DNA of 64,000 nt from contig NZ_FZOC01000009.1 in the NCBI RefSeq assembly GCF_900188225.1, positions 18,544 through 82,543 on the forward strand, read 5' to 3'. This document shows, in pieces, positions 1 to 8,971 of this stretch; position 1 is the stretch's first letter, and every line of letters begins with the position of its first letter. A program made the position numbers and the translations under genes. This stretch comes from Humidesulfovibrio mexicanus. GTDB lineage: Bacteria > Desulfobacterota > Desulfovibrionia > Desulfovibrionales > Desulfovibrionaceae. Below the pieces are notes generated by a model, which did no database searches, was not told the origin of the DNA, and saw nothing but the letters and a program-made list of their open reading frames with translations.

Positions 1-1
1 G

Positions 2-1888
2 CTGTTCCGCAAACGCGAGGTGCTCCAATGCCTTTCGGGCGGTGCACTGGCCCTGCTTTCCTGGGCGTGGGCGGAGCGCGGGCTTGAACCGGCCTGGGCG
101 GCCATGGCGCTCGGCCTGGCCGCCGTGGCGGTGAACGGGCTGCCCATCGTCTGGGGCGCGGCGCAGGGGCTTTTGCAGCGCCGCGTCAACGTGGACGAGC
201 TGGTGGCGCTGGCCATCACGGCTTCGCTCATCCAGGGCGAGGTGCTCACCGCCGCCGTGGTGGCCTTCATCATGGCCCTGGGCTCCCAGTTGGAGGAGGC
301 CATCAGCGACTCGGCCCGGCGTTCCATAGAATCGCTGGCGGCCATGACCCCGGAGGAGGCCACGGTGATCGGCGAGGACGGCCCGCGCACCATGCCCGTG
401 CAGGGCATCCGGCCCGGCGACAGGTTGCTGGTGCGCCCGGGTGAGCGCATCCCCGTGGATGGCGAGCTTCTCTCCGGCACGGCCGCGGTGGACGAGTCGA
501 GCATCACCGGCGAGTCCATTCCCGTCGAGCGCGGTCCCGGCGACACCCTGCTGGCCGGAACCCTCAACCACAACGGCGTGCTGGAGCTGCGCGCCTCGCG
601 CATCGGCGCGGACAGCACCCTGGGACGCGTCATGCGGCTGGTGGAGGAGGCCGAGGCCCACAAGCCGGAGGCCGTGCGCTTCGTGGACTCCTATGCGCGC
701 TGGTTCACGCCCCTGGTGCTCACCCTGGCCGGTTTGGCCTGGGCCGCAAGCGGCGATCCCTCGCGGGCCGTGGCGGTGCTGGTGGCGGGCTGCCCCTGCG
801 CGCTGCTGCTGGCCGCGCCCACGGCCACGGTGGCGACGGTGGCGCGCGCGGCGCGCGCCGGGGTGCTGGTGAAGGGCGGGGCGCAGCTGGAAGCCGCCGC
901 CACGGCCGACGCCGCGCTGTTCGACAAGACCGGCACCCTCACCCTGGGCCAGCCCCGCGTGGACGAGGCCGCTCCCGCCGCGGGGGTTGGCCTGGACGAA
1001 CTCTTGTCCGCCGCCGCCGGGGTGGAACGCCACGCCGCGCATCCGCTGGCCCGGGCCGTGCTGCGCGCGGCCGAAACGCGCGGCCTCGCCATTCCGGAGG
1101 CGCAGGGCGTTGTGGCCGAAGCGGGCCTTGGGGTGCGGGGGCGGCTGGTCATGAACGGAACACACCGCGCAATCGAGGTGGGCGGCCCGGCCCTGCTCGC
1201 CGGGCGCACCCTGCCGCCGGAGCTGGCGGAACGCCTGGACGCCATGCGCGCGGCCGGAGCCACGGCTTTGGTGGTGCTGGCCGATGGCGCGCCCCTGGGA
1301 TTGCTCGCCATCACGGACACGCCCCGGCCTGGCGCGCGGCGCACCCTGGACGCCTTGCGTTCACTCGGCATCACCAGCCTGGAAATGCTCTCCGGCGACG
1401 AACCAGCGGCCGTGCGGCGCATGGCCGATTCCCTGGGCCTTGCGGACGCCAGGCCCAGCCTCAAGCCCGGCGACAAGGGCGAGGTCATCGCCGCGCACCA
1501 GCGTCACGGCCGCCGCGTGCTCTTCGTGGGCGACGGGGTGAACGACGCGCCCGCCCTGGCCCGCGCCGACCTCGGCGTGGCCATGGCAGCGGCGGGAACG
1601 GACGTGGCCCTGGACACCGCGGGCATGGCCCTCACGCGCGACGACATCACCCGCCTGCCCTTCGTGGTCTCCCTCTCGCGCCGTATGCTCATGGTGATCA
1701 AGATGAACATCGGCCTGGGGCTTCTGTCCAACACCGTGGCCGTGTACGGCGGCATGAGCGGCCTGCTCTCCCCGATCGCCGCCTCGCTGCTGCACAACGC
1801 GGGCTCCATCCTCGTGGTGCTGGCTTCCGCAAGCCTGCTGCTGTACAAGGACCGCACCCCGGCCCCGGAGACCGCACCCAACGCCTAG
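2..1888 (+). CDS. P1B-type heavy-metal-transporting ATPase, 5' end outside window
   Basis: ATP-driven metal efflux pump of the inner membrane. The frame is open to the window edge, so the N-terminus (and any metal-binding domain) is missing; the first start-like codon inside is GTG at 20. Counting from there, the actuator motif TGES is near residue 165, the metal-binding CPC in a membrane helix near 259, the phosphorylation motif DKTGTLT near 301 and the hinge GDGVNDAP near 504. The last helices carry HNAGS and lack the D-x-G typical of the zinc/cadmium subgroup, so the metal is not assigned. The MarR gene follows after 11 nt, so the two are probably one operon. Iron or manganese export would fit the feo genes next door, but that is inference. 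Confidence 0.9.
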   Translation: MFRKREVLQCLSGGALALLSWAWAERGLEPAWAAMALGLAAVAVNGLPIVWGAAQGLLQRRVNVDELVALAITASLIQGEVLTAAVVAFIMALGSQLEEAISDSARRSIESLAAMTPEEATVIGEDGPRTMPVQGIRPGDRLLVRPGERIPVDGELLSGTAAVDESSITGESIPVERGPGDTLLAGTLNHNGVLELRASRIGADSTLGRVMRLVEEAEAHKPEAVRFVDSYARWFTPLVLTLAGLAWAASGDPSRAVAVLVAGCPCALLLAAPTATVATVARAARAGVLVKGGAQLEAAATADAALFDKTGTLTLGQPRVDEAAPAAGVGLDELLSAAAGVERHAAHPLARAVLRAAETRGLAIPEAQGVVAEAGLGVRGRLVMNGTHRAIEVGGPALLAGRTLPPELAERLDAMRAAGATALVVLADGAPLGLLAITDTPRPGARRTLDALRSLGITSLEMLSGDEPAAVRRMADSLGLADARPSLKPGDKGEVIAAHQRHGRRVLFVGDGVNDAPALARADLGVAMAAAGTDVALDTAGMALTRDDITRLPFVVSLSRRMLMVIKMNIGLGLLSNTVAVYGGMSGLLSPIAASLLHNAGSILVVLASASLLLYKDRTPAPETAPNA

Positions 1889-1899
1889 GAGGACACGAC

Positions 1900-2364
1900 A
1901 TGACCGGCCAGAACGCCCATGCGGGCGCCTGCGGCGCCGACGAAGAGGAGCGCCGCACCGACGCGTTCACGCGACTGCTCATCGAATTCTACGAACGCTT
2001 TTCCTCCTGGGAACAGGATGTGGTGCGCGGCACGGGCATCACCCTGCAGCAGATGCATACCCTGGAGATCCTCGGCTCTGGCGGCGAAATGCGCATGAAG
2101 GAACTGGCGGGCAAGATGAGCATCACCACCGGCTCCCTCACCGTGCTGGTGGATCGGCTGGTGCGCGCGGGCCTGGTGGAGCGCATCCCCAATCCCCAGG
2201 ACCGCCGCTCCATCCAGGTGGGCCTGACCCCCGAGGGACGGCGGCTGTTCAAGGAGCACCACGCCCTGCACGGCCAGCTGAGCCAGGACATGGCCGGCGC
2301 CCTTGCCCCGGAGGAACTGGCCCGGTTCATGGACATGCTGGCCAAGGTCGTTGCGCGGCTCTAG
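1900..2364 (+). CDS. MarR-family transcriptional regulator
   Basis: A 154-residue dimeric winged-helix repressor. The centre shows the MarR DNA-binding layout: a helix pair around MKELAGKMSITTGSLTVLVDR (about residues 67-87), then the wing with the DxRS-type motif (PQDRRSIQVGLTPEGR). Flanking alpha-helices would form the dimer interface. It starts 11 nt after the metal ATPase stop with a good Shine-Dalgarno (ctaggagg), so it probably controls that pump. The N-terminus contains CGADEEE, but no clear metal-sensing cluster. The ligand is unknown. Confidence 0.88.
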   Translation: MTGQNAHAGACGADEEERRTDAFTRLLIEFYERFSSWEQDVVRGTGITLQQMHTLEILGSGGEMRMKELAGKMSITTGSLTVLVDRLVRAGLVERIPNPQDRRSIQVGLTPEGRRLFKEHHALHGQLSQDMAGALAPEELARFMDMLAKVVARL

Positions 2365-2560
2365 CTCGGCCTGCAACTGATTCTGATTTTCATCCTCTTC
2401 CGCCGCCGACATCCCCGCCAGCCTTCCGGCGGCGGTTTCACCCTTCGTCTTGCAGCGCAACATACGGCAATCCATTCGCAACCGTTTAGAAACGCAAGGA
2501 TTGTCAGGCGGCAGCGTCCGTCATGCCAACGGCGTGCCGCGTCTTTTTCCGCGCCAATCA

Positions 2561-2589
2561 TTGACATCGAAAATCATTTTCAATAGAAC
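2561..2589 (+). promoter_or_regulatory. Sigma-70-type promoter for the feo operon
   Basis: A perfect -35 box TTGACA (2561-2566), a 17-nt spacer and a -10-like TAGAAC (2584-2589). It lies 53 nt before the first gene of the iron-uptake operon. The Fur-like palindrome sits inside the spacer, the arrangement expected of an iron-repressed promoter. The rest of the 2365-2641 gap shows nothing else clear. Confidence 0.65.
2569..2581. promoter_or_regulatory. Fur-box-like operator
   Basis: GAAAATcATTTTC is a perfect 6-1-6 inverted repeat that matches the classical Fur operator core (GATAAT-n-ATTATC) except for one base pair per arm. It lies between the -35 and -10 boxes of the feo promoter, where Fur-Fe2+ binding would block RNA polymerase. 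The position, symmetry and AT-richness against a high-GC background all support it. Confidence 0.7.
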
Positions 2590-2641
2590 CTTTCCGACGG
2601 CACAGGCCCGGGTGGGCGTGCCGCGCAAAGGAGCAAGCGGC

Positions 2642-2854
2642 ATGTGGCAGGAGATACTGGTCTATCTCACCATCGCCCTGGGGGTGTGCCTGACCCTGTG
2701 GCGGTTTCAAACCACGCTCGGCAGGCGGACCCTTGTTCATGAAGACGGGTGCGTCGGCAAGAATTCTTGCGGACGTTCCGGAATGGCCGGGCTGGCCGAC
2801 CGGAAACACCCCAATGGGTTCGGCGTTCCGCGCCGGGAAGACCAGGCATGTTGA
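2642..2854 (+). CDS. FeoB-associated Cys-rich small membrane protein
   Basis: A 70-residue protein with one N-terminal transmembrane helix (EILVYLTIALGVCLTLW) followed by a short cysteine-containing tail with C-x5-C-G-x-S-G (CVGKNSCGRSG). This matches the small FeoB-associated Cys-rich proteins often found in feo operons of anaerobes, here placed ahead of feoA rather than after feoB. The start is set by aaaggag 10 nt upstream; the frame is open further 5' but without a better site. The tail after the Cys motif is longer than usual (about 27 residues) and looks poorly conserved. It may assist iron handling at FeoB, but no biochemical role is certain. Confidence 0.7.
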   Translation: MWQEILVYLTIALGVCLTLWRFQTTLGRRTLVHEDGCVGKNSCGRSGMAGLADRKHPNGFGVPRREDQAC

Positions 2855-2896
2855 ACCGCGCGGGGGTGTTCCCGCGCATTCGCAGAGGAGGGTTCC

Positions 2897-3136
2897 ATGG
2901 ATTCGTGTCTATCGTTGCGCCACGCGCAGTTGAACCAAAGAATGCGCATCTGTTCCATTGACGCCGACGGCGAACTGGGTCGCAGGGTACGCGACATGGG
3001 CCTTGTGCCCGGAACAGAGGTCACCGTCGTGGGCAAGGCCCCGCTGCGCGATCCCGTGGCCCTGCGCCTGCGCGACTTCACCATGACCCTGCGCAACAAA
3101 GAGGCCGACCACATCACCGTGGAGCCGATGGAGTAA
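2897..3136 (+). CDS. feoA: Ferrous iron transport protein A
   Basis: A 79-residue SH3-like cytoplasmic protein that modulates FeoB. The family signature is clear: L(G)RRVRDMGLVPGTEVTVVGKAPLRDPVALRLRDF, then a final strand (ADHITVEP). It has a strong RBS (gaggaggg) and ends 5 nt before feoB, so the two are cotranscribed and translated together. Confidence 0.92.
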   Translation: MDSCLSLRHAQLNQRMRICSIDADGELGRRVRDMGLVPGTEVTVVGKAPLRDPVALRLRDFTMTLRNKEADHITVEPME

Positions 3137-3141
3137 CCGCC

Positions 3142-5397
3142 ATGTCAACGACAATCACCATCGGTCTTGCCGGCAACCCCAACTGCGGCAAGACCACAAT
3201 GTTCAACGCCATCACCGGGGCCCACCAGCATGTGGGCAACTGGCCGGGCGTCACCGTGGAAAAGAAAAGCGGCGTCATCCGCCAGGGCGAAACCGTCCTT
3301 GACATTGTGGACCTGCCGGGGACTTACTCCCTCACGGCCTACTCCGAGGAGGAGAAGGCCGCGCGCAACTTTCTCACCGACGACAAGCCCGACGCGGTCA
3401 TCAGCGTGCTGAACGCCGACGCCCTGGAGCGCAACCTGTACCTCACCGTGCAGATCATGGAGCTTGGGGTGCCGGTGGTGCTGGCCCTCAACATGATGGA
3501 CGAGGTGCGCAAGGGCGGCAAAGACATCGACGTGGGCCTGCTTTCCACATTGCTGAACTGCCCCGCCGTGGAGACCGTGGCCCGCGAGGGCAAGGGCAAG
3601 CACCAGCTGCTGGACGAGGCGGTGCGCATCGCCAAGGGCGCCAACGGCAAGGCCGAGCCCCTGCGCATTTCCTACGGCATGGACCTGGATCCCGTGCTCG
3701 ACGAGATGGAGGCCATCATCGAGAAGGCCGGGCTGCTGGCCGCCAAGGGCCCCGCCCGCTGGGTGGGCATCAAGTACCTGGAGGCCGACTCCTCGGTCAT
3801 CCGCCAGGGGCGCGAACAGGACGCCAGCACCTCGGCCCGCCTGGAATCCCTGGTGGACAAGGTCGCGCAGCACCTCAAGAAAACCCTCAAGGCCACGCCG
3901 GACGGCATCATCGCCGACTACCGCTACGGGTTCATAGCGGGCATCACCAAACAGGTGGTGCGCTACCCCGAGGACCGCGCCAAGCGCATCCGCCTCTCCG
4001 ACCGCATGGACAAGCTGCTCACCCACCAGCTGGCCGGACCGGTGATCATGGGCGTCATCATCTATCTGCTCTACACCGTCACCTTTGTGCTGGGCGAGTA
4101 CCCCATGGGCTGGCTGGAAGACGGCTTCGGCTGGCTGAGCGACACGGTGACCGGCGCCATGGCCGACGGGCTGCTGCGCTCCCTCATCGTGGACGGCGCC
4201 ATCGGCGGCGTGGGCGGCGTGCTCGGCTTTGTGCCGCTCATCATGATCATGTTCTTCCTGCTCTCCGCCCTGGAGGACTCCGGCTACGTGGCGCGCATGG
4301 CCTACATGCTCGACCGCGTGTTCCGGGTGTTCGGCCTGCACGGCATCAGCGTGCTGCCCTTCATCATCTCCGGCGGCATCGCCGGCGGTTGCGCCGTGCC
4401 CGGCGTCATGGCCGCCCGCACCCTGAAAAGCCCCAAGGAGAAGCTGGCCACTCTGCTGGTCGCTCCCTTCATGACCTGCGGCGCAAAAGTGCCCGTGTTC
4501 CTGATGCTCGCCGCGGCCTTCTTCCCCGGCGAAGAGGCCGCCATCATGAGCGCCGTGACCTTCAGCGCCTGGGCCGCAGCCCTGCTGGTGGCCAGGCTTC
4601 TGCGCTCCACCATAGTCAAGGGCGAAAGCACCCCCTTTGTCATGGAGCTTCCCCCGTACCGTATGCCCACCCTGCGCGGCCTGTGCATCCATACCTGGGA
4701 GCGCAGCTGGGCGTACATCCGCAAGGCCGGTACAGTCATCCTGGCCATCTCGGTGATCCTTTGGGCGGCCATGACCTTCCCTGCCCTGCCCGAGGACCAG
4801 GCCGCGCCCTTTGACGAGCGCATCGCCGCCATCGAGGCCCAGGCCGAGGCCGCCAAAGCCGCAGCCCCTGAAGCCGCAGCTCCCGAAGCCGCAGCTCCCG
4901 CCGCCGCGGCCTCCACGACCGAAGTCGCGGAAGGCGAAGAGCCCGCAGACCCCTTTGCCGAGGCCGTCGCCGCGGTGGAGGCCGAGAAGTCCGAGGCCGA
5001 GCTGCGCAACTCCCTCGCCGGACGCGCCGGCGTGGCCCTGGAGGGCATCAGCGAGGCGGCCGGATTCAACTGGCGCGTGAACATCGCCCTTATCGGCGGG
5101 TTCGCGGCCAAGGAAGTCGTGGTCTCCACCCTGGGCACCGCCTACGCCCTGGGCGAGGTGGACGCCGAGGACGCCGCCCCCCTGTCCGAGAAGATCGCGG
5201 CGGACGACAGCTTCTCCAAGGCCGCGGCCATGGCCCTCATGGCCTTTGTCATCCTCTATGCGCCCTGCTTCGTCACCGTGGTGGCCATGGCCAAGGAGGT
5301 CGGCTGGAAGTGGGCCGGTTTCTCCATGGTCTTCAACACCGTCCTGGCCTACGCCGTGGCCGTCGTCATCTACCAGGCCGCACGCCTCGTGGCCTGA
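3142..5397 (+). CDS. feoB: Ferrous iron transporter FeoB
   Basis: The inner-membrane Fe2+ transporter with a cytosolic GTPase domain. G1 is GNPNCGKTT (residues 11-19), the G3 region DLPGTYSL is near 56-63, and G4 is NMMD near 117. The GDI-like helical region follows, then two Gate domains with conserved cysteines (GGCAVPG and TCGAKVPVF). At 751 residues it is of normal length. Between the membrane halves (about residues 565-600) lies a low-complexity run of repeated Ala-Pro-Glu units, probably a flexible linker expansion peculiar to this lineage. It belongs to the Cys-rich protein-feoA-feoB operon and is expected to be Fur-repressed. Confidence 0.96.
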   Translation: MSTTITIGLAGNPNCGKTTMFNAITGAHQHVGNWPGVTVEKKSGVIRQGETVLDIVDLPGTYSLTAYSEEEKAARNFLTDDKPDAVISVLNADALERNLYLTVQIMELGVPVVLALNMMDEVRKGGKDIDVGLLSTLLNCPAVETVAREGKGKHQLLDEAVRIAKGANGKAEPLRISYGMDLDPVLDEMEAIIEKAGLLAAKGPARWVGIKYLEADSSVIRQGREQDASTSARLESLVDKVAQHLKKTLKATPDGIIADYRYGFIAGITKQVVRYPEDRAKRIRLSDRMDKLLTHQLAGPVIMGVIIYLLYTVTFVLGEYPMGWLEDGFGWLSDTVTGAMADGLLRSLIVDGAIGGVGGVLGFVPLIMIMFFLLSALEDSGYVARMAYMLDRVFRVFGLHGISVLPFIISGGIAGGCAVPGVMAARTLKSPKEKLATLLVAPFMTCGAKVPVFLMLAAAFFPGEEAAIMSAVTFSAWAAALLVARLLRSTIVKGESTPFVMELPPYRMPTLRGLCIHTWERSWAYIRKAGTVILAISVILWAAMTFPALPEDQAAPFDERIAAIEAQAEAAKAAAPEAAAPEAAAPAAAASTTEVAEGEEPADPFAEAVAAVEAEKSEAELRNSLAGRAGVALEGISEAAGFNWRVNIALIGGFAAKEVVVSTLGTAYALGEVDAEDAAPLSEKIAADDSFSKAAAMALMAFVILYAPCFVTVVAMAKEVGWKWAGFSMVFNTVLAYAVAVVIYQAARLVA

Positions 5398-5490
5398 TCC
5401 CTCCTGTCACACCCACCCTCCCTCGCACCTGCGCGCGGGTCTCCGGAGATAGGCTCCGGGGACCCAAGCGCCGCCCGCCCCAAAAACAGC

Positions 5491-5520
5491 AAAAGCCGGG
5501 AGGCCAACCTCCCGGCTTTT
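5491..5520. terminator. Bidirectional rho-independent terminator
   Basis: A perfect 13-bp stem, AAAAGCCGGGAGG / CCTCCCGGCTTTT, with a CCAA loop. The A-tract and T-tract on either side let it end both feoB (plus) and the converging lipoprotein gene (minus). Confidence 0.88.
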
Positions 5521-5542
5521 CTTCTGTGCCCTCCTGGCTTGG

Positions 5543-6784
5543 CTAGCAGCCGTGCCTGCGGATCACCGGCGGCGGCGTGTAGGTGGGCGTGGCCGGAGTG
5601 ACCACCGGGTGCGTGGTGCTGGTGGGCAGCACGCCCTGGGCCGCGCTGGCGGCCTCGATGCGCTGGCCCACCACATCGCCCGAGGACTGCTGGCCGATTG
5701 TGATGGTCACGCCCACGGGAACATGGTCCCTGGCCAGGCGCGCCAGCATGAAACTGGAGTCGAGCTTCGCCGCGCGGGCGAAATGCTCCTGGGCCGCAAG
5801 CCAGTCCTGCTTGTCCAGCGCGTCGAGCCCTTGGCCGTAGGCCACGGTGGCCTCGAAGCTCCGCGTGTGGTAGCTGCGCAACAGCGTCCGTCCCTGCTCC
5901 GGGTCGAGCTGGATTTTGTTCACCTCGACGATGCGCGCAAGAACCTGCTTTTGCAGCTCGAAAAACTTTTCCTTGGCCTCGCTCAGCCCGAAGGAGCCGA
6001 CCACATCGCCCTGCCTGGTGGAGGCCACGCTGCTGGCCAAGCCCAGCTTGCCCGAAGCATCGTTCATGCTGCCAACCACCAGCCGTTCCGCGCCGAGCAT
6101 CCGGCCCGCCCTGGGGGCAGTGGCCGGATCCACAGCGCCTGTTGCGCCGAGGGCCAGCTCGTCCAGCAGGGCCTGCATCCGCGCGCGCTCCACCACGCTT
6201 ATGCCCTTGATCTGCGCCAGGTCCGAGATGGTCATGGCGGTGAGCGCCTTCTGCAGGGGCACCAGTTCCTGCCCGCTGCCCGCTATGGCGAAGTTGAACA
6301 CGGCGTAGGAGTTGTCCTTGGCGGCCGCAAGGGACCGCTGGCCCTCCGCGGCCAGGGCCTTGCGGGCCAGCTTCTTGCTCTGCTCTATTTCCACCAGGGT
6401 GATGAGGCGGCCCACCTCCTGCGCCACCAGCGGCTTGCCGGGGTCGTTGAAGGCGCGCCAGGCCGCAAGCGCCTTGTCCTGCTGGTCAAGCTTCACGTAA
6501 GCCCAGCCCAGGTACACGTGGCACATGCTGGCCTTGGGCTCCTGGGCCAGGGCGCGCTCCAGCTCGGGGATGGCGCGCGCGGCGTCGCCGCTTTTGAGGT
6601 AGGCGTAGCCCAGCAGCTCGCGTGCCTGCCAGTTGGCGGGATCCGCGGCCGCCTGGGCCTGGAAGTCGGCGATGGCCTCGGCGTAGTTTCCGGCGCGCAG
6701 GGCGCTGGTGCCCTTCATGGCGGCGTTGCACCCGGCCAACACGGCCGCGCAACACAACAGCGATACGGCGAAACGGGTCTTCAT
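5543..6784 (-). CDS. TPR lipoprotein with CsgG/FlgO-like domain
   Basis: 413 residues with a lipoprotein signal ending at LAGC (Cys about 19). Residues about 27-130 form TPR-like helix pairs (NYAEAIADFQAQAAADPANWQARELLGYAYLKSGDAARAIPELERAL). Residues about 165-270 carry the CsgG/FlgO-type pattern: DLAQIKGISVVERARMQALLDELALGATGAVDPATAPRAGRMLGAERLVVGSM. A helical repeat, then a Thr/Pro-rich C-terminus ending in Cys follow. It is the last gene of a minus-strand operon running from about 9.3 kb. Its CsgG-like domain is closely similar to that of the plus-strand protein at 10832-11506. It is expected to sit in the periplasm, anchored to a membrane. A role in export or assembly of the small repeat proteins is inference. 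Confidence 0.75.
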   Translation of the reverse strand: MKTRFAVSLLCCAAVLAGCNAAMKGTSALRAGNYAEAIADFQAQAAADPANWQARELLGYAYLKSGDAARAIPELERALAQEPKASMCHVYLGWAYVKLDQQDKALAAWRAFNDPGKPLVAQEVGRLITLVEIEQSKKLARKALAAEGQRSLAAAKDNSYAVFNFAIAGSGQELVPLQKALTAMTISDLAQIKGISVVERARMQALLDELALGATGAVDPATAPRAGRMLGAERLVVGSMNDASGKLGLASSVASTRQGDVVGSFGLSEAKEKFFELQKQVLARIVEVNKIQLDPEQGRTLLRSYHTRSFEATVAYGQGLDALDKQDWLAAQEHFARAAKLDSSFMLARLARDHVPVGVTITIGQQSSGDVVGQRIEAASAAQGVLPTSTTHPVVTPATPTYTPPPVIRRHGC

Positions 6785-6899
6785 GCGCGCCTCCCTGCCC
6801 GAATGCGGGCATCGGCCGTTGCCCCTGGCGGGCGAACGCGGGTCGTTCGCGGAAGGAGACGGCCCGGTTTGTGGCCGCCCCCTCCCGCCATGACATGTC

Positions 6900-7193
6900 C
6901 TACTTGCCGCCGACCTTGACGCTGCCGACGTTGGTCTCGCTCTTGACGTTGTGGCCGTAGCCCACGTTGGTGACGCTGCCGGCCTTGCCCTTGATGGTGA
7001 TGTCGCCGGTCTTGGCGCCGTCCTTCACATCAACGGAATGCACGTTGGTCTTGGCCTCCACGTTCTGGCCGGAGGCCACGTTGGTCACGTTGCCCACCTT
7101 GCTGTCCACGGTGATGTCGCCGGTCTTGGCGGCGGCGAAAGCCAGCGCGGTGCTGGCCAGCACGATGATCATGCTCAGTGCGAACTTCTTCAT
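6900..7193 (-). CDS. Small secreted protein made of two 38-residue repeats
   Basis: 97 residues. A Sec signal peptide (MKKFALSMIIVLASTALAFA) is followed by two tandem copies of a repeat of about 38 residues: TGDITV-x3-K-x-G-x-VTNV-x2-G-x-NV-x3-TNV-x-SV-x-V. The mature protein therefore consists only of the repeats and ends VGGK. Short alternating hydrophobic strands separated by Gly/Asn turns are what amyloid or beta-solenoid subunits look like. The start ATG has ggagga upstream; a longer open frame lacks an RBS. The protein at 9566-9913 has the same repeat register. The family is not named; a surface-fibre subunit is inferred. Confidence 0.72.
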   Translation of the reverse strand: MKKFALSMIIVLASTALAFAAAKTGDITVDSKVGNVTNVASGQNVEAKTNVHSVDVKDGAKTGDITIKGKAGSVTNVGYGHNVKSETNVGSVKVGGK

Positions 7194-7280
7194 GGTCTCC
7201 TCCTGAATTTGCGGGTTCGATGGCCTTCTCTTCCGTATGCGCAAGGGGGAGGGGGTTCCCCCGCGGGGGGCGTTCGCCGC

Positions 7281-8930
7281 TTACTTGGCCTTGGTGGTTA
7301 TCAGCACGCTCTGCTCCACCACCTCGGCGGAGGCGCCGGGGGCCTGCTGGGGCTTCATGGGCGGAGCGGCCTCCCTGGCCTCCGTGGGCACGGGCGGGGC
7401 CGCTGGCTTGGCCTCGCTGATCTTGATGCCTCGGCTCAAGCCCTTGAGGGCCTGCGCGCCGCCCTCGACGCTGAGCATCCCGGTTTCGCCCAGGGAGCGG
7501 GTCTTGACCGCTGGCAGGCGCGACTCGCTGGCGTACAGGACGATGCGCTCCGCGCCGTAGGGCGGGGCCACGTCCAGGGAGAAGCCGTCGGAGTCCTCGG
7601 GCACGGTGTAGCTGCGCCCGCCCTTGAAGAAGTCCAGGCTGCGGTGCCCGTTGGGCAGAAGCTGCACGGTCTGGCCGTCTGCGGTGACGTAGACGATCTT
7701 GCCGTAGAAATCCTTGTTGCCGGAAAGGGTGATGCGGATCTTTTCGCCCTGCTTGTACACGGCCTTGTCGGTCTTGATCTGCACCGAGAGGGGCACGCCG
7801 GGCTGGGTGGACTGGGCCGGGGCGCGGCTGACCAGGGCCGGTCCGGCCGTAGCCTGGGCGGCGACGGCCCCGCTTCCGGCCACGCGGCTCTTCTCGCCCA
7901 GCACGGGGGCGTTCAGGAACAGATTCTCATAAAAATCCTCGTCCAGGCTGGCGGCCGGGAAACCGTAGGCCGCGCTCACGGCCTGGATGGCCGCGCCGGT
8001 CTCCGCATCGAGGGTTCCGGTGCTGCGCAGGCTGCGGTAGCCGTACACGTACAGCAGGTTCTGGATCATGCGCACGCGGCCCTGCTGGTCGGCCAGGGCG
8101 AACTGTTCGCGGACGTTCTCCATCACCACGGGGTCGGGCTTGGCGCCCTGGTCCACACACTTCCAATAGGGCAGGTTCAGGTACTTGCCCAAGGTCTCCA
8201 GCACGGAGAGGTCCACCAGCACGCGCACGGCGGCGTGGCGGCCCTGGATCTTCTTGACGCTGCTCTTGTAGCCGAAGGTGGCCCCGAAGATGGAGAAGCC
8301 GATGTCCAGGTCGCTGGCGGCCTTGAACACGCGCATGGTGTTCACGGCCTGCACGCGCGGCACCATGACCATGGTCTCAACGTCCGTGACGTTCAGGTCG
8401 ATGGTGATGCTGGACACGGAATCGCGGTCCTGCTTGCCGAAATCCACGCCCGGCGAGTTCTTTCCCGCGCCGAACTGGCCGCCGAAATCCAGCCCGGAGC
8501 TGCCGGACTCCAGCGCCCGGTCGAACTCGGTGATGCCGCCGTTCAGCACCACGTCGGGCTTCACCTTGCCCTCCAGCGTGGTCATGTTCAGCGCGGCCTG
8601 GTTCTTGATGTAGATGGGGTCGTAGGGGATGAACACGATGCTGCCGCCGATGCTGTTGATGGCGCTCATGATCATCTTGGTGATGTCGAAGGGGATTTCC
8701 GCGCCGCTGGCCTGGGAGGAGCCGGTCTCGTCCTGCACCTGGGTGGTCTGCACGCGCAGGGTGCCCACGCGGAACTCGCGCGTCAGGCGGCCGAAGCGCT
8801 TGAGCGCACCGGTGTAGGTGGTCTCCTGGGCCTTGGGCGGCTCCACCGGGAGGGTGGGCGAGGGCTGTTTGCACGAAACCAGGAGCAATGCCATGGCCAA
8901 AATGGCCGCGATGCTGGCGCGGGTGTTCAT
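7281..8930 (-). CDS. Lipoprotein with CsgG-like domain and C-terminal DUF4384-like domain
   Basis: 549 residues. Lipoprotein signal with VSC at about residue 20. Residues about 40-270 resemble CsgG/HfaB outer-membrane pore proteins: a segment GGSIVFIPYDPIY, then DVVLNGGITEFD, a Gly-rich stretch and DSVSSITIDLNVTDVETMVMV, the order seen in CsgG (GGITEYD ... VNLRAVDVRTGEV). A peptidoglycan-binding-like helical region (about 285-335) follows. Residues about 395-490 match DUF4384 (KAVYKQGEKIRITLSGNKDFYGKIVYVTADGQTVQLLPN). The C-terminus is Pro/Ala-rich. It lies between two genes for small secreted proteins. It may be the export pore for them; this rests on fold-level resemblance read by eye. Confidence 0.72.
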   Translation of the reverse strand: MNTRASIAAILAMALLLVSCKQPSPTLPVEPPKAQETTYTGALKRFGRLTREFRVGTLRVQTTQVQDETGSSQASGAEIPFDITKMIMSAINSIGGSIVFIPYDPIYIKNQAALNMTTLEGKVKPDVVLNGGITEFDRALESGSSGLDFGGQFGAGKNSPGVDFGKQDRDSVSSITIDLNVTDVETMVMVPRVQAVNTMRVFKAASDLDIGFSIFGATFGYKSSVKKIQGRHAAVRVLVDLSVLETLGKYLNLPYWKCVDQGAKPDPVVMENVREQFALADQQGRVRMIQNLLYVYGYRSLRSTGTLDAETGAAIQAVSAAYGFPAASLDEDFYENLFLNAPVLGEKSRVAGSGAVAAQATAGPALVSRAPAQSTQPGVPLSVQIKTDKAVYKQGEKIRITLSGNKDFYGKIVYVTADGQTVQLLPNGHRSLDFFKGGRSYTVPEDSDGFSLDVAPPYGAERIVLYASESRLPAVKTRSLGETGMLSVEGGAQALKGLSRGIKISEAKPAAPPVPTEAREAAPPMKPQQAPGASAEVVEQSVLITTKAK

Positions 8931-8971
8931 GGAGCGTCTCCTTGGGCTTGGCCCGCCGGGCCTGCTCCCGG

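Noticed and set aside
3145..4692. Antisense frame over feoB
   Set aside because: His-rich shadow; feoB motifs are intact on the plus strand.
4855..4975. Ala-Pro-Glu repeat in feoB as a mobile or functional repeat
   Set aside because: Low-complexity linker between membrane halves; no duplication outside this gene.
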